NCBI GenBank assembly: GCA_017859655.1
Contig: JAFMMO010000014.1
Coordinates: 1-32,282 of the forward strand
Reading direction: 5' to 3'
DNA from: Pseudomonadota bacterium
Lineage (GTDB): Bacteria > Planctomycetota > UBA8108 > UBA1146
Length of the DNA stretch: 32,282 nucleotides
A model generated the notes under the pieces. It was not told the origin of the DNA, did no database searches, and saw only the letters and a list, made by a program, of their open reading frames with translations. Of this stretch, positions 24,307 to 32,282 are shown piece by piece (the stretch's first letter is position 1; each line of letters opens with the position of its first letter). The position numbers and the translations under genes were made by a program.

Positions 24307-25740
24307 TCACTTTCCGACGCAGAACCGGGAGAAGATGCGCCCGAGGGTGTCCTCGGTCGCGATCTCTCCGGTGATCTCCTCGAGCGCCGCGTGGGCGCGC
24401 CGGAGGTCGACCGCGGCGAGCTCCGGCTCGAAGGACGCCTCCGCCTCCGCGCAGACCTGCTCGAGGAGGCCCGCGCCGATGAGCGCCCCGCGGCGCTGAC
24501 GCTCGTTGAACCGGAGGCCGGCCCCTCGCGCGCCGAGGTCCCCCCCCCGAAGGATCCCCCCGACCTTCGTGGCGAGGCTCTCCATCCCATCTCCCCGGAG
24601 AGCGGAGATCGCCTGGGTCCGTCCCCCATCGGCCTCGAGCCGGGCGCAGAGGCGCGAGACCCCCTCCCCCGGGTACCGATCCACCATGGTCAGCACGAGG
24701 AGGGCTCGCTGCCGCAGCTCCGGTGGGAGTGATTGCCACTCCTCCTCCACCTCGCCCGCCGGGCGCCCCCCGTCGATGAGATAGAGGACCGGTCCCCCCT
24801 GCTCCAGCGCGCGCCGGGCGAGCGCATCCGCCTTCTCCTCGATCGAGGTGAGCCGCGCCTTCCTGCCGGGGAGATCGACGAGCTCCACCTCCAGCCCATC
24901 GATCGGGGCGACCACGCTCACGGCGTCGGTCGTGGTCCCCTCCCGGGCAGAGACGAGGGCGCGATCCTCTCCCGCCCAGGCGTTCAGGAGGGTCGACTTG
25001 CCCGCGTTCGCTCGCCCCCAGATCAGGAGGCGGGGGGGGATCCCCTCCTGCAGCGCGGCGTCCGGACTCCCGGCGGCCTCGCGGAGCTCCCTCGCGATCG
25101 ATCTCGCCTCACCGGTCCATCGCCCGACCTCGGGGGGCTCGACCTCCTGATCGGCGAAGTCGAGGCCCGCCTCGAGCAGCGCGATCAGGTCGTGGATCCG
25201 GTCCGCGAGGGAGACGATCCCCGCGGCGAGGCCGCCCTCGAGGGTCCTGCGCGCCGCCTTCAACTCCGCGCCGGACTCGGCGGCGATGAGCGCCGCGACC
25301 GACTCCGCCTGGGTCAGGTCGAGCCGACCCGACTCGAACGCTCTTCGGGTGAACTCCCCCGGACCGGCCGCCCGGATCCCGTGGTCGGAGAGGAGGGCGA
25401 GGATCGCGCGGACCCAGGCCGGGATGCCGGGGAGGAGCAGCTCCACCGACTCCTCTCCCGTGTAGGAGCGGCCGGACGGCTGCAGGAGCGCGAGCACCGG
25501 GAGAGGCCCGCGCTCGGCTCCCGACCCGAGCACCAGCTCGCCTCGATGGAGAGAAGCGCGAAGGGAGGGGCGGCGCGCGGGGTCCTCGGCCTTCGGGAGC
25601 GGAGGCTCCGCTCCGGCGAGCAGCTCGCGGAGAGTCTCCCAGCACCCGCGCCCCGAGACGCGCACGAGGGAGAGCTCGCCGATGCCGTCGACGGTCGCCG
25701 GCGCGGCGATGGGATCGCCATCGAGGTGCACGCCCTTCAC
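24307..25740 (-). CDS. mnmE: tRNA modification GTPase MnmE
   Basis: 477 residues. MnmE with MnmG installs the carboxymethylaminomethyl group on wobble uridine of certain tRNAs. The N-terminal folate-binding domain ends with GPGEFTRRAFESGRLDLTQAE (131-146 region). The inserted G domain has Walker A GRANAGKST (242-250), a GTT switch I motif and DLPG (289-292) as G3. The protein ends with FCVGK, the expected catalytic-Cys tail. The G4 motif NKxD is replaced by TMVD (351-354), which is unusual because N and K confer guanine specificity. GTG 25740 overlaps the yidC stop (GTGA). yidC-mnmE adjacency is common in bacteria. mnmG is not nearby. Confidence 0.95.
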   Translation of the reverse strand: MKGVHLDGDPIAAPATVDGIGELSLVRVSGRGCWETLRELLAGAEPPLPKAEDPARRPSLRASLHRGELVLGSGAERGPLPVLALLQPSGRSYTGEESVELLLPGIPAWVRAILALLSDHGIRAAGPGEFTRRAFESGRLDLTQAESVAALIAAESGAELKAARRTLEGGLAAGIVSLADRIHDLIALLEAGLDFADQEVEPPEVGRWTGEARSIARELREAAGSPDAALQEGIPPRLLIWGRANAGKSTLLNAWAGEDRALVSAREGTTTDAVSVVAPIDGLEVELVDLPGRKARLTSIEEKADALARRALEQGGPVLYLIDGGRPAGEVEEEWQSLPPELRQRALLVLTMVDRYPGEGVSRLCARLEADGGRTQAISALRGDGMESLATKVGGILRGGDLGARGAGLRFNERQRRGALIGAGLLEQVCAEAEASFEPELAAVDLRRAHAALEEITGEIATEDTLGRIFSRFCVGK

Positions 25741-27569
25741 GAGCGGCGCTTGATCGGCTTCCCCGGCTTCGGCGGCGGAGGCGTGGCGGGCGCCTTCACG
25801 ACCACGCCATCCCCCTCGTCCTCCTCGCGGGCGAGCTCCGCGCGGATGATCTTCTGCTCGACGAGCCCGAGGGTGGCGGAGGTGAGGAAGTAGAGGAGCA
25901 GGCCGGAGGCGAAGCTGTAGAAGATGAAGCCGAACGCGACCATCATGAAGGTCATCATCTTCTGCTGCTGGCGCATGTTCGGATCATCCGACTTCGGCAT
26001 CATCCGCTGGTTCACCAGGGTGACGATGACGTAGAGGATCGGCAGGAGGTTGAAGTCGGACCCGAGGAACGGGAGCGCGAACGGGAGCTCCCCGAGGCGG
26101 TCCGGGGCGGTCAGGTCCGCGATGTAGAGGAACGGGGCCTGGCGCAGCTCGATCGCGATCCGGAAGGTGCTGAGGAGCCCGATCCAAATCGGCAGCTGCA
26201 GGAAGAGCATCAGGCAGCCCCCCGCCATCTGCGCCGGGTTGATCCCGTGCTCCCGGAAGAGCTTCTGGATCTCCTGGTTCGCCTTGAGGGGGTCGTTCTT
26301 GTGCTTCTCGCGCAGCGCCTTCATCTGCGGCTGGACCCGGGCCATCTTCTTCTGCTGCCGCTGCATCCCCCGCTGATTCTTCTTGTTGATCGGGTGGAGG
26401 AACGCCTTCACCACGACGGTCAGGAGGATGATCGCCACCCCCCACGAGCTGACCAGCGCCTCGAAGGTGCGCAGGAGGAAGAGGAAGAGACGGACGAGGA
26501 GACCGAGCGCGCCGTAGTCGATCAGCTCGAGGTACCCGACCGCCTCGAAGCTGCGCAGGACATCGGGGTCCTTCGGGCCCAGGAACACCCGGTAGCGGTC
26601 GGTCTCCCCGGACCGGATCGGGGTCTGGAACCCGACCCGGAACGGGTACTTCTGGAGCGCGGTGTCGCGCCCTCCCACCACTCCGCCCTGGGATGCGTCG
26701 GCGATCCCGACCTCCACCGCGCGGGAGAGGGCTCCCGCCGCGCGCTCGATCGGCCGCACCACGCAGGCGAAGTAGTTGCTCTCCAGCCCGATCCAGAGAG
26801 CCGGCTCCTGGACGAAGCGAACCCCCTGGGCGAGGAGACCCACGGCCTCGTGGTCGGTGGCGTTGAACTCTCCGCGCGCGTTCTGGATCCCCACCACCCG
26901 GGCGTTCGAGCGATAGCCGCTCACGTCGTGGCGGATCCGCTCCGGGCCGAGGAGGCGGTAGGGGACATCGGTGCCCTTCGGGAACTCTCCTTCGAAGCGA
27001 ACTCCGACCTCGAGCTCGAATCCTCCACGGGGGAGCCGCAGCTCCTTGACGACGGCGCGACCGCCGGGGAGGGGATGACGGAAGACGAGGAGCTCTCCCT
27101 CCCGCTCCTCGATGAGCTCCCAGTGGGTGTCCTGCAGGTCCGCCTCGATCGCCCCCCCGACCAGGTCGACGAGGAGCGCGCGCTCGGAGGCGAGCTGCGG
27201 GCCGAGGAGGCTGAGGACCGCCTCGCCGTCCTCCTCCCGGTACTGCACCAGCTCGACCGACCGGACCGACGCGCCGAGGGAGTCGACGGTGAGGCGCAGC
27301 TGCTCGCTCACGAGGGTCCGGGTGACCGCCTCGAAGTCCGGCTCCGGCTCGGGAGCGGAGGTCGGCGCGGCGGTCGACCCCGCATCTCGTGCGGGGGCGA
27401 CGGGCGCGGGATCTCCCGCCTGACCCGCCCCGGGCAGGGCGGTGGCGAGCGAGGCCGGCTCCCCCGGCGTCGGGTTCGACGGCTTCTCCACCGGCGGCAT
27501 GAACAGGTTCATGTAGGCCGGGATGAAGAATGCGCAGAAGAGGATGAAGACGATGAATCGCTTCTCCAC
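25737..27569 (-). CDS. yidC: Membrane protein insertase YidC
   Basis: 610 residues from GTG 27569, with AAAGG nine bases upstream; upstream in-frame codons to 27635 are Arg-rich and unlike YidC. The start EKRFIVFILF is the first TM helix. Residues about 80-350 form the periplasmic beta-supersandwich domain of the Gram-negative type. The insertase core (about 365-600) has the TM2 region SWGVAIILLTVVVKAFLHPINKK, the cytoplasmic helical hairpin, GINPAQMAGGCLMLFLQLPIWIG, and final helices ending near YFLTSATLGLVEQKI. The groove Arg of TM2 (Arg366 in E. coli) is Lys here. A Lys/Arg/Pro-rich tail follows. YidC inserts and folds inner-membrane proteins with or without Sec. rpmH and rnpA are not adjacent. 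Confidence 0.97.
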   Translation of the reverse strand: MEKRFIVFILFCAFFIPAYMNLFMPPVEKPSNPTPGEPASLATALPGAGQAGDPAPVAPARDAGSTAAPTSAPEPEPDFEAVTRTLVSEQLRLTVDSLGASVRSVELVQYREEDGEAVLSLLGPQLASERALLVDLVGGAIEADLQDTHWELIEEREGELLVFRHPLPGGRAVVKELRLPRGGFELEVGVRFEGEFPKGTDVPYRLLGPERIRHDVSGYRSNARVVGIQNARGEFNATDHEAVGLLAQGVRFVQEPALWIGLESNYFACVVRPIERAAGALSRAVEVGIADASQGGVVGGRDTALQKYPFRVGFQTPIRSGETDRYRVFLGPKDPDVLRSFEAVGYLELIDYGALGLLVRLFLFLLRTFEALVSSWGVAIILLTVVVKAFLHPINKKNQRGMQRQQKKMARVQPQMKALREKHKNDPLKANQEIQKLFREHGINPAQMAGGCLMLFLQLPIWIGLLSTFRIAIELRQAPFLYIADLTAPDRLGELPFALPFLGSDFNLLPILYVIVTLVNQRMMPKSDDPNMRQQQKMMTFMMVAFGFIFYSFASGLLLYFLTSATLGLVEQKIIRAELAREEDEGDGVVVKAPATPPPPKPGKPIKRRS

Positions 27570-27635
27570 GGGACGTACCTTTCCGCGACGGCGACCCGCT
27601 CGCGGGGTCTTCAGGAGGAAGGGGGTCGGAGCCAC

Positions 27636-27656
27636 CCCGCTCCGGAGGGGAGCGGG
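27636..27656 (-). terminator. Terminator of the metallophosphoesterase gene
   Basis: An 8-bp stem (27636-27643 with 27649-27656, CCCGCTCC and complement) and a five-base loop. It lies beyond the tandem stop repeats and before the yidC start, separating the two minus-strand genes. Confidence 0.55.
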
Positions 27657-27664
27657 CGTCGGGC

Positions 27665-27724
27665 GCCCTCGTCAGTGCCCTCGTCAGTGCCCTCGTCAGT
27701 GCCCTCGTCAGCGCCCTCGTCAGC
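27665..27724. repeat. Five tandem 12-bp repeats carrying in-frame stop codons
   Basis: The unit GCCCTCGTCAGT (last base C in two copies) is repeated five times without spacers. On the minus strand each copy carries TGA in the frame of the metallophosphoesterase gene, because the unit is a multiple of three. The gene ends at the first TGA (27722-27720) and the other four follow every 12 nt. The left three copies are identical and the right two differ by one base. Confidence 0.95.
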
Positions 27725-28469
27725 GCCCCTCGATCAGGCGCAGCGCGAGCTCCTCGGGGAGAGGGGTCTCACGGAAGCGACGAATCGCCTCCTCGACGTC
27801 GTACTTCACCCGATGGAACTCGACGATCTCCCCGTCGAAGATCACATAGGAGCCGCGGGGATCCCCGTCTCTCGGCTGACCCACGGAGCCGACGTTGATG
27901 AGGACCTTCCTCTCTCCCACCTGATAGCGGTTCCCGATCTGACTCGGGTGGAGGAACTCGCAGTCCTCGGTGAACACGCCCGCGGTGTGGGTATGCCCCG
28001 CAAAGGAGGTCCGCTGCTCCTGGGCCTCGAAGATCTCGGCGATCTTCGCCGGATTGCGGATGTCGGAGACGAAGACGTACTCCCGTGTCGGATCCCGAGG
28101 GGACCCGTGGACATAGAGGACATCTCCCTCGACATGGCGGGCGGGCATGTCGCCGAGGAAGTTCCAGATCTCACGCTTCTCATCCTGCGTCAGCTCGGCG
28201 ACGCGGAGCTGGTCCTTCGTCCAGTCGACGGCGGACTTCGCCCGTGCGTTGAACCCGATCGGCTCGTAGAGCACGGCCTCCTCATGGTTTCCCAGGAGGT
28301 TCAGCTCGAAGCTCCTCGACTTCGCGAGGCACTCCCGCGGCTGGGGGCCGTAGCCGATCACATCACCGAGGCAGTAGATGGAGTCGACTTCCTGTCGCTC
28401 CAGCTCGGAGAGGACCGCCTCGAGCGCCACGAGGTTCGCATGGATGTCGGAGATGATCGCTCGCCTCAA
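27720..28469 (-). CDS. Metallophosphoesterase (calcineurin-like)
   Basis: 249 residues from TTG 28469, with AAGGA six bases upstream, so the conserved SDIHANL lies at the very N-terminus as in relatives. An in-frame GTC/ATG-type start upstream (to 28583) would add an unconserved segment. The dinuclear-metal motifs are complete and ordered: DIH, GDVIGYGP, GNHE, the VHGS strand and GHTH. The family is most like bacterial single-domain phosphodiesterases of the YfcE/MJ0936 group; the true substrate (nucleotide, phosphodiester or phosphoprotein) cannot be told. No signal peptide, hence cytoplasmic. The gene ends in the 12-bp stop repeats and has its own candidate promoter. Confidence 0.88.
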   Translation of the reverse strand: MRRAIISDIHANLVALEAVLSELERQEVDSIYCLGDVIGYGPQPRECLAKSRSFELNLLGNHEEAVLYEPIGFNARAKSAVDWTKDQLRVAELTQDEKREIWNFLGDMPARHVEGDVLYVHGSPRDPTREYVFVSDIRNPAKIAEIFEAQEQRTSFAGHTHTAGVFTEDCEFLHPSQIGNRYQVGERKVLINVGSVGQPRDGDPRGSYVIFDGEIVEFHRVKYDVEEAIRRFRETPLPEELALRLIEGR

Positions 28470-28567
28470 CGCGAGTCCTTCCCGCCCCGGGCGACCGGAG
28501 CGCAGGGGGATCGTCCCGCCCCCCGGACCCTCTTTCGCGGGACACCGGAAGGGGGGCTTGATCGGAG

Positions 28568-28596
28568 ATCGTATCGGGTCCAACGGGCGATTCCAG
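28568..28596 (-). promoter_or_regulatory. Possible promoter of the metallophosphoesterase gene
   Basis: On the minus strand CTGGAA (28596-28591) precedes TACGAT (28573-28568) by 17 nt, in the context CCCGATACGATC. Transcription would start near 28561, about 90 nt before the TTG start. The -10 is shared with the other candidate promoters of the window; the -35 matches only three bases. Confidence 0.4.
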
Positions 28597-28673
28597 CGAT
28601 CGCGAGGGACTCCCCGACCCCCGAGAGCCCCCCCGAGGCCCGGACAGGCCGGTCTCCGCCCCTCCGCGACGAT

Positions 28674-29387
28674 TCACGCTTCCTCGCCTCCCCGGTCTCC
28701 GAGCAACGAGACCCACCGATCCGCCCCGATGATGAGGTGGTCCAGGAGGGGGATGCCGAGGGTCTCGCCGCATCGGCGAAGTCGCTCGGTCACGGCGCGA
28801 TCCTCGGCGCTCGGCGTGGGATCCCCGCTGGGGTGGTTGTGCAGGACGATGATCGCCGCGGCCGCGTGTCGGATCGCCGGTCGGAAGACCTCACGCGGAT
28901 GGACGATGCTGGCGACGAGGGAGCCCCGGGAGACCAGCTCCTCGGCGATCAGCCGGTGACGCACATCGAGACTGAGAACGAGGAAGGACTCCCGGCGCGC
29001 CTCGCGGAGCCGAGGAGAGAAGCTCTCGAACACCTGACGGGCTCCCTCGAACGGCGTCCCCACGCGCCAGGGGCGAGCGGCGACCCGTCGGCCCAGCTCG
29101 AGGGCGGCCCCGAGGCGCACCGCCGCGGCGGGGCGAAGTCGACCGGTGCGCACCAGCTCCTCGGGAGCGGCGCGCGCGAGCCCGTGGAGACCATCCGTCC
29201 CGAGGAGCTCGACGGCGCGCCGATGGGAGGACCCGGCCTCCGCGTCGTCGCAGATGAGCAGGGAGAGCAACTCGACGGTCGAGCGCTCCGCGTGTCCCCC
29301 GAGGATGCTCGGTTCGAGAGCGCGAAATGCGCGGGGAGGGTGCGCCGGAGCGAGCGCCTCTTCCGTGGGCGGGGTGGGTGGGAACAT
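28674..29387 (-). CDS. radC: RadC-like JAMM (JAB1/MPN) protein
   Basis: 237 residues from ATG 29387, preceded by GGAGAGG; the usual RadC length is 220-230. The N-terminal half has a helix-hairpin-helix-like region (LLSLLICDD to LARAAPEELV). The C-terminal JAMM domain is complete: an upstream Glu in AEELVSRGSL, then HNHPSGDPTPSAED, giving the HxH...D zinc site. RadC was once linked to DNA repair, but its role is unclear; JAMM folds are often metalloproteases or deubiquitinase-like. The same strand order (metallophosphoesterase downstream, sulfatase upstream) gives no functional hint. Confidence 0.9.
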   Translation of the reverse strand: MFPPTPPTEEALAPAHPPRAFRALEPSILGGHAERSTVELLSLLICDDAEAGSSHRRAVELLGTDGLHGLARAAPEELVRTGRLRPAAAVRLGAALELGRRVAARPWRVGTPFEGARQVFESFSPRLREARRESFLVLSLDVRHRLIAEELVSRGSLVASIVHPREVFRPAIRHAAAAIIVLHNHPSGDPTPSAEDRAVTERLRRCGETLGIPLLDHLIIGADRWVSLLGDRGGEEA

Positions 29388-29538
29388 CCTGTCCTCTCCG
29401 AGGGGGGACCACGCGCCGGGCGCGCCATCTGAATCGCTCCCCCCCGGAGGACAAGGGGGCTTCCGCCCGAGGTCGGGTCCGGGACCGCGCGTCGGAAAGC
29501 GGACGGTGCGCCGCGCTCCCGGGACCATCGGTGTCCGA

Positions 29539-30996
29539 TCAGGGGAACTCCCAGCGGACTCCCTCCTCGCGAACCTCGGCGTGCCGCTCGAGGAGTCGGC
29601 GCTTCAGTCGCTCGAGGAGCTCGGGGTGCACGGCGGCCAGGTCCTGCTGCTGGGCCGGATCGCGGGAGAGGTCGTAGAGCTCGAAGCGCTCGAGCCGCTC
29701 TCCCTTGATCGCGGCCATCGAGCGTTCGTTGATGTTCCTCCCGAGCGCCGGGGGGCCGACCCGCGAGGCGAGGATCATCCAGCGCCCTTCACGGAGGGCG
29801 GCCTTGGGATCCCCGAGCGCGCGATAGTAGTGCCAGTAGAGGGGGCGATCCCGATCGAAGGCTCGGCCCTCGAGCAGCGGGGTTGCGTCGCTCCCGTCCA
29901 GGATCCGATCGGCGGGAGGTTCGACCCCGGCGAGGGCGCAGAGTGTCGGGAGCACATCCACCCCGCAGAAGGGGACATCCACCACCTGCCCCCCCGGCAC
30001 CCGCCCGCTCCACCGCAGCAGTCCGGGGACTCGGATCCCCCCCTCGTAGAGCCAGAGCTTCATCCCGCGCAGCGGACCGGGGCTGCCGTGCGATCGGGAG
30101 GCACCCCGATAGCGGTCGAGGGTCTCCGGTCCGTTGTCGGAGGTGAAGAGCACCACGGTGTCCTCGCCGAGCCCGAGCGCATCGAGGCGTTCGATGATGC
30201 GACCGACCGCCCGATCGAGGTTGGTGATGTTGGCGAGGTACTGTGCCTCCCCCGGACTCCGGGCTTCGGCCTCGTAGCCACGGACGAGGTCCGGGGGGGA
30301 GGCGACCGGCTCGTGGGGCTCATGGAAGCAGACGAAGAGGAAGAACGGCGCATCCGCCGGTCGCGCTTCGAGCCACGCGATCGCCTCGTCTGCGACCAGC
30401 TGGCAGGAGTAGCCCCGGAGGGGGCCCACCTCCGCGCCATTTCGGACGAAGTTCCGCGGGTCCTCATGGGAAGGCGCGGCGTTGTTCTGGGTCGCGAACC
30501 AGTGGTCGAAGCCGTGCTCCCCGGGCTGCGGCTGGCGGGGGTCGTTGAAGACTCCGTTGAGATGCCACTTCCCGACCTGCGCCGTCCGGTAGCCGGCGCT
30601 CCGCAGAAGGGTGGCGAGGGTCCGCTCGCGCGCCGGCAGATGGACCGGGTGGCCCGCCGGGATCCAGTCATAGACGCCGACACGACTCGGCGTCCGACCG
30701 GTGAGGAGCCCGGCGCGAGAGCTGGAGCAGACCGGCGCCGCGGCGTAGCAGCTCGTCAGGCGCATCCCCTGCTCCGCGAGGCGATCGAGGTGGGGAGTGC
30801 GGACCCGGGGGTGGCCGTAGCAGGCGAGGTCGCCGTATCCGAGGTCGTCGCAGAGGATCACGAGGAAGTTCGGGCGACGCGCCGACTCCCCGACCCCCGC
30901 ATCCTCCTGCGGCGGAGTCGCGCAGGAGCTGACGAGCAGGAGGATGGCGAGGAGTGCCGCCCCGGCGCGCGATCGACGCCACCTCCCTTGCTGCAT
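29539..30996 (-). CDS. Lipoprotein sulfatase (formylglycine type)
   Basis: 485 residues from ATG 30996, with GGGAG seven bases upstream. A basic start and hydrophobic core lead to lipobox LVSSC with lipidated Cys25. The alkaline-phosphatase-fold sulfatase domain begins RPNFLVILCDDLGYGD, with the metal-binding Asp pair at 50-51. The activation site is PVCSSSRAGLLTGR; Cys90 would be converted to formylglycine. The position normally Pro or Ala in CxPxR is Ser, so recognition by the maturation enzyme deserves a check. Later motifs GKWHL, FTSDNG and an R-rich C-terminus fit the family. It probably removes sulfate esters from polysaccharide outside the inner membrane. No maturase gene is in the window. 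Confidence 0.92.
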   Translation of the reverse strand: MQQGRWRRSRAGAALLAILLLVSSCATPPQEDAGVGESARRPNFLVILCDDLGYGDLACYGHPRVRTPHLDRLAEQGMRLTSCYAAAPVCSSSRAGLLTGRTPSRVGVYDWIPAGHPVHLPARERTLATLLRSAGYRTAQVGKWHLNGVFNDPRQPQPGEHGFDHWFATQNNAAPSHEDPRNFVRNGAEVGPLRGYSCQLVADEAIAWLEARPADAPFFLFVCFHEPHEPVASPPDLVRGYEAEARSPGEAQYLANITNLDRAVGRIIERLDALGLGEDTVVLFTSDNGPETLDRYRGASRSHGSPGPLRGMKLWLYEGGIRVPGLLRWSGRVPGGQVVDVPFCGVDVLPTLCALAGVEPPADRILDGSDATPLLEGRAFDRDRPLYWHYYRALGDPKAALREGRWMILASRVGPPALGRNINERSMAAIKGERLERFELYDLSRDPAQQQDLAAVHPELLERLKRRLLERHAEVREEGVRWEFP

Positions 30997-31106
30997 CCGT
31001 CGGCTCCCCCGGTCCGACCCGCCCTCGCTCCGCTCGGCGCCGATCCCCGCCGAGAACGAGGGGCGGCCGGCTCCGCCTCTCTCCAGTCCGCGGGGCACGC
31101 CGCGCC

Positions 31107-32282
31107 TCACCGGTCGGAGATCGCGGCTTCCGGGCAGCCGGGGAGGGTGTCCGGGGTCGGATCGAGACCGATCCACGGAAACGGTGCCGGGGGGGGAGGT
31201 CCGCCGGCGTGGAGGAAGGACGCCAGAGCGACGAGGTCGTCGATGCCGATGCGACCATCGTCGTTCACATCCGCCGCGTCCGCGCGTCGCGGAGGGAAGC
31301 CCTGACCGGAGAGGATGCTCCGGAGCTCGAGGAGATCGCGCCCGTCGATCGCGCCGGAGACATCCGCGTCCCCCCGGAGGAACTCCCGAGAGTAGCGGAA
31401 GCCATCCCGCAGGGTGAACAGCTCCCCCGTGCGGGGGTCGAGCACCGTGACCGGGATCGGAGAGGATTCCTGCCAGCGAGCCGGGAGCTCACGAGCGGGA
31501 GGAGGAACGACGACCGCGGTGTACCCGGTCGTCCCGACCTGCACCACCTCCCCCGGAACCCCACCGAAGCGCACCTGGAGATGGGGCGGCAGTCGGCTCC
31601 CTTCGAGGAGCACCCGACCGGGATCGCAAGCCTCCGCGCTCGCTGGATGGACGGCGAGGAGCGTGAGCCGCGGTGCGTCGGTCCGCTCCGCCGCGGGGAT
31701 CAGCTCCGGGACCCCGCGCACCAGCCCCCGCGCCCCGAGTGTCGAAGGAATCGGAGGAGCATCGGAGAGAGCGGAGCCCGCGGGCGACGGCGGGACCGCC
31801 TCCCCCCGCTTGAGAGCGGGACGCGGAGGGTTCTCCTCGAAGGCAGCGACAGTGGGACCCGGCGAGGAGAGCGCGGGGAGGAGCGCGCCGAGACCTCGGA
31901 CCCCCACCGCGCGGGAGGGACGCACCCTTCGCCCCTGCCCGTGGATCTCACGCAGCGAACCCGCCCCGGCGGCGGCCGCCGCGGGTGCGGTGAGAGGGAG
32001 ACCGGAGGGGTTCTCCTCCGTCGTGATCGTGAAGGTCGTGCCGAAGGGGGTCGGCGGGGGCCCGATCGTCCCGAAGTCGTAGAACTCGTTCTCGTATCCG
32101 GCTCCTCCACCACTCCAGGCGGCGAGTCGGATGGTCGTGGCGCCGGAAGGGGCCTCATCCCGGACCCGGAAGCGATAGAAGGCGAGCGGGAGGTCGACGC
32201 CCCCGCCGAGGACTCCGGCGCCGGGCGGGACGGTGAGGCCGGCGCGCCCCTCGAGGGTGTCGATCGTGGAGGCCACCGCCGC
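31107..32282 (-). CDS. Secreted IPT/TIG and dockerin protein, C-terminal part
   Basis: The frame is open to the right edge of the window, so the N-terminus and signal peptide are missing; the GTG at 32276 is internal. About 390 residues are visible. The first 90 have a beta-rich Gly/Ala/Pro-rich composition with FYRFRVRDEAPSGATTIRL, like a cohesin- or sandwich-type domain. A Pro/Arg-rich linker follows. An IPT/TIG-like unit (LLAVHPASAEACDPGRVLLEGS) precedes a type I dockerin (last 100 or so residues) with two EF-hand-like calcium loops, DADVSGAIDGRDL and DVNDDGRIGIDDL. Dockerins bind cohesins in cellulosome-like or surface assemblies. Combined with the neighbouring sulfatase it suggests extracellular polysaccharide handling (inference). 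Confidence 0.8.
   Translation of the reverse strand, partial: AAVASTIDTLEGRAGLTVPPGAGVLGGGVDLPLAFYRFRVRDEAPSGATTIRLAAWSGGGAGYENEFYDFGTIGPPPTPFGTTFTITTEENPSGLPLTAPAAAAAGAGSLREIHGQGRRVRPSRAVGVRGLGALLPALSSPGPTVAAFEENPPRPALKRGEAVPPSPAGSALSDAPPIPSTLGARGLVRGVPELIPAAERTDAPRLTLLAVHPASAEACDPGRVLLEGSRLPPHLQVRFGGVPGEVVQVGTTGYTAVVVPPPARELPARWQESSPIPVTVLDPRTGELFTLRDGFRYSREFLRGDADVSGAIDGRDLLELRSILSGQGFPPRRADAADVNDDGRIGIDDLVALASFLHAGGPPPPAPFPWIGLDPTPDTLPGCPEAAISDR

Noticed and set aside
19675-24732. A very long open frame on the plus strand (about 1685 codons)
   Set aside because: It lies wholly antisense to smc, nrdR and part of mnmE, is Glu/Leu/Arg-rich low-complexity, and has no recognisable domain. High GC suppresses stop codons in this frame.
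27665-27724. CRISPR array
   Set aside because: Units are only 12 bp and directly adjacent, with no spacers and no cas genes.
26247-29432. A long open frame on the plus strand (about 1060 codons)
   Set aside because: Antisense shadow across yidC, the metallophosphoesterase and radC, all of which have complete family motifs.

Overview
The window is very GC-rich DNA packed with protein genes. No rRNA, tRNA, insertion sequence, phage gene or CRISPR array was seen. The gene set suggests a bacterium of the Planctomycetota or a close relative. The clues are a secreted dockerin/IPT protein, a lipoprotein sulfatase with a formylglycine-type site, a Gly-rich IPT lipoprotein, a prenyltransferase/squalene-oxidase-repeat protein with a TonB-like N-terminus, a Pkn-type Ser/Thr kinase, and an archaeal-type (type II) GAPDH-like dehydrogenase. 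The assignment is inference; no rRNA is present to test it.

Layout. (1) 1-1737, minus: a sodium:solute symporter gene overlapping the start of a NagZ-type glycosidase cut by the window edge. (2) 1842-2621, plus: a HEAT-repeat protein, converging through a long terminator hairpin with a type II GAPDH-like gene (2730-3800, minus). (3) 4122-8207, minus: a giant Gly-rich lipoprotein, preceded by about 770 nt full of hairpins that start at a good promoter (8985-9012). This is the best place in the window to look for an undescribed RNA. (4) 9174-13356, plus: a terpenoid-cyclase-repeat membrane protein with an apparent frameshift at a nine-C tract, then NAD(P)HX epimerase and a zinc-ribbon Ser/Thr kinase; then a PDZ/GspC-like protein (13462-14040). 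(5) 14092-17316, minus: a three-gene signalling operon made of a degenerate NtrC-like ATPase, an HD-GYP response regulator and a sigma-54 activator whose receiver lacks the phosphoacceptor Asp. (6) 17603-19585, minus: a large pentapeptide-repeat protein. (7) 19780-28469, minus: housekeeping genes smc, nrdR, mnmE, yidC and a metallophosphoesterase, the last ending in five tandem 12-bp units that each carry an in-frame stop. (8) 28674-32282, minus: RadC-like JAMM protein, sulfatase, and a dockerin/IPT protein cut by the window edge.

Several genes are probably co-expressed: symporter-nagZ (17-nt overlap), the signalling trio (13-nt gap, then a TTGA overlap), yidC-mnmE (GTGA overlap) and the cyclase-like gene with nnrE (50-nt overlap). 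Many starts are GTG or TTG, chosen here from Shine-Dalgarno spacing and conserved N-termini. A TACGAT -10 element recurs upstream of four transcription units and may be the housekeeping promoter signature of this genome.
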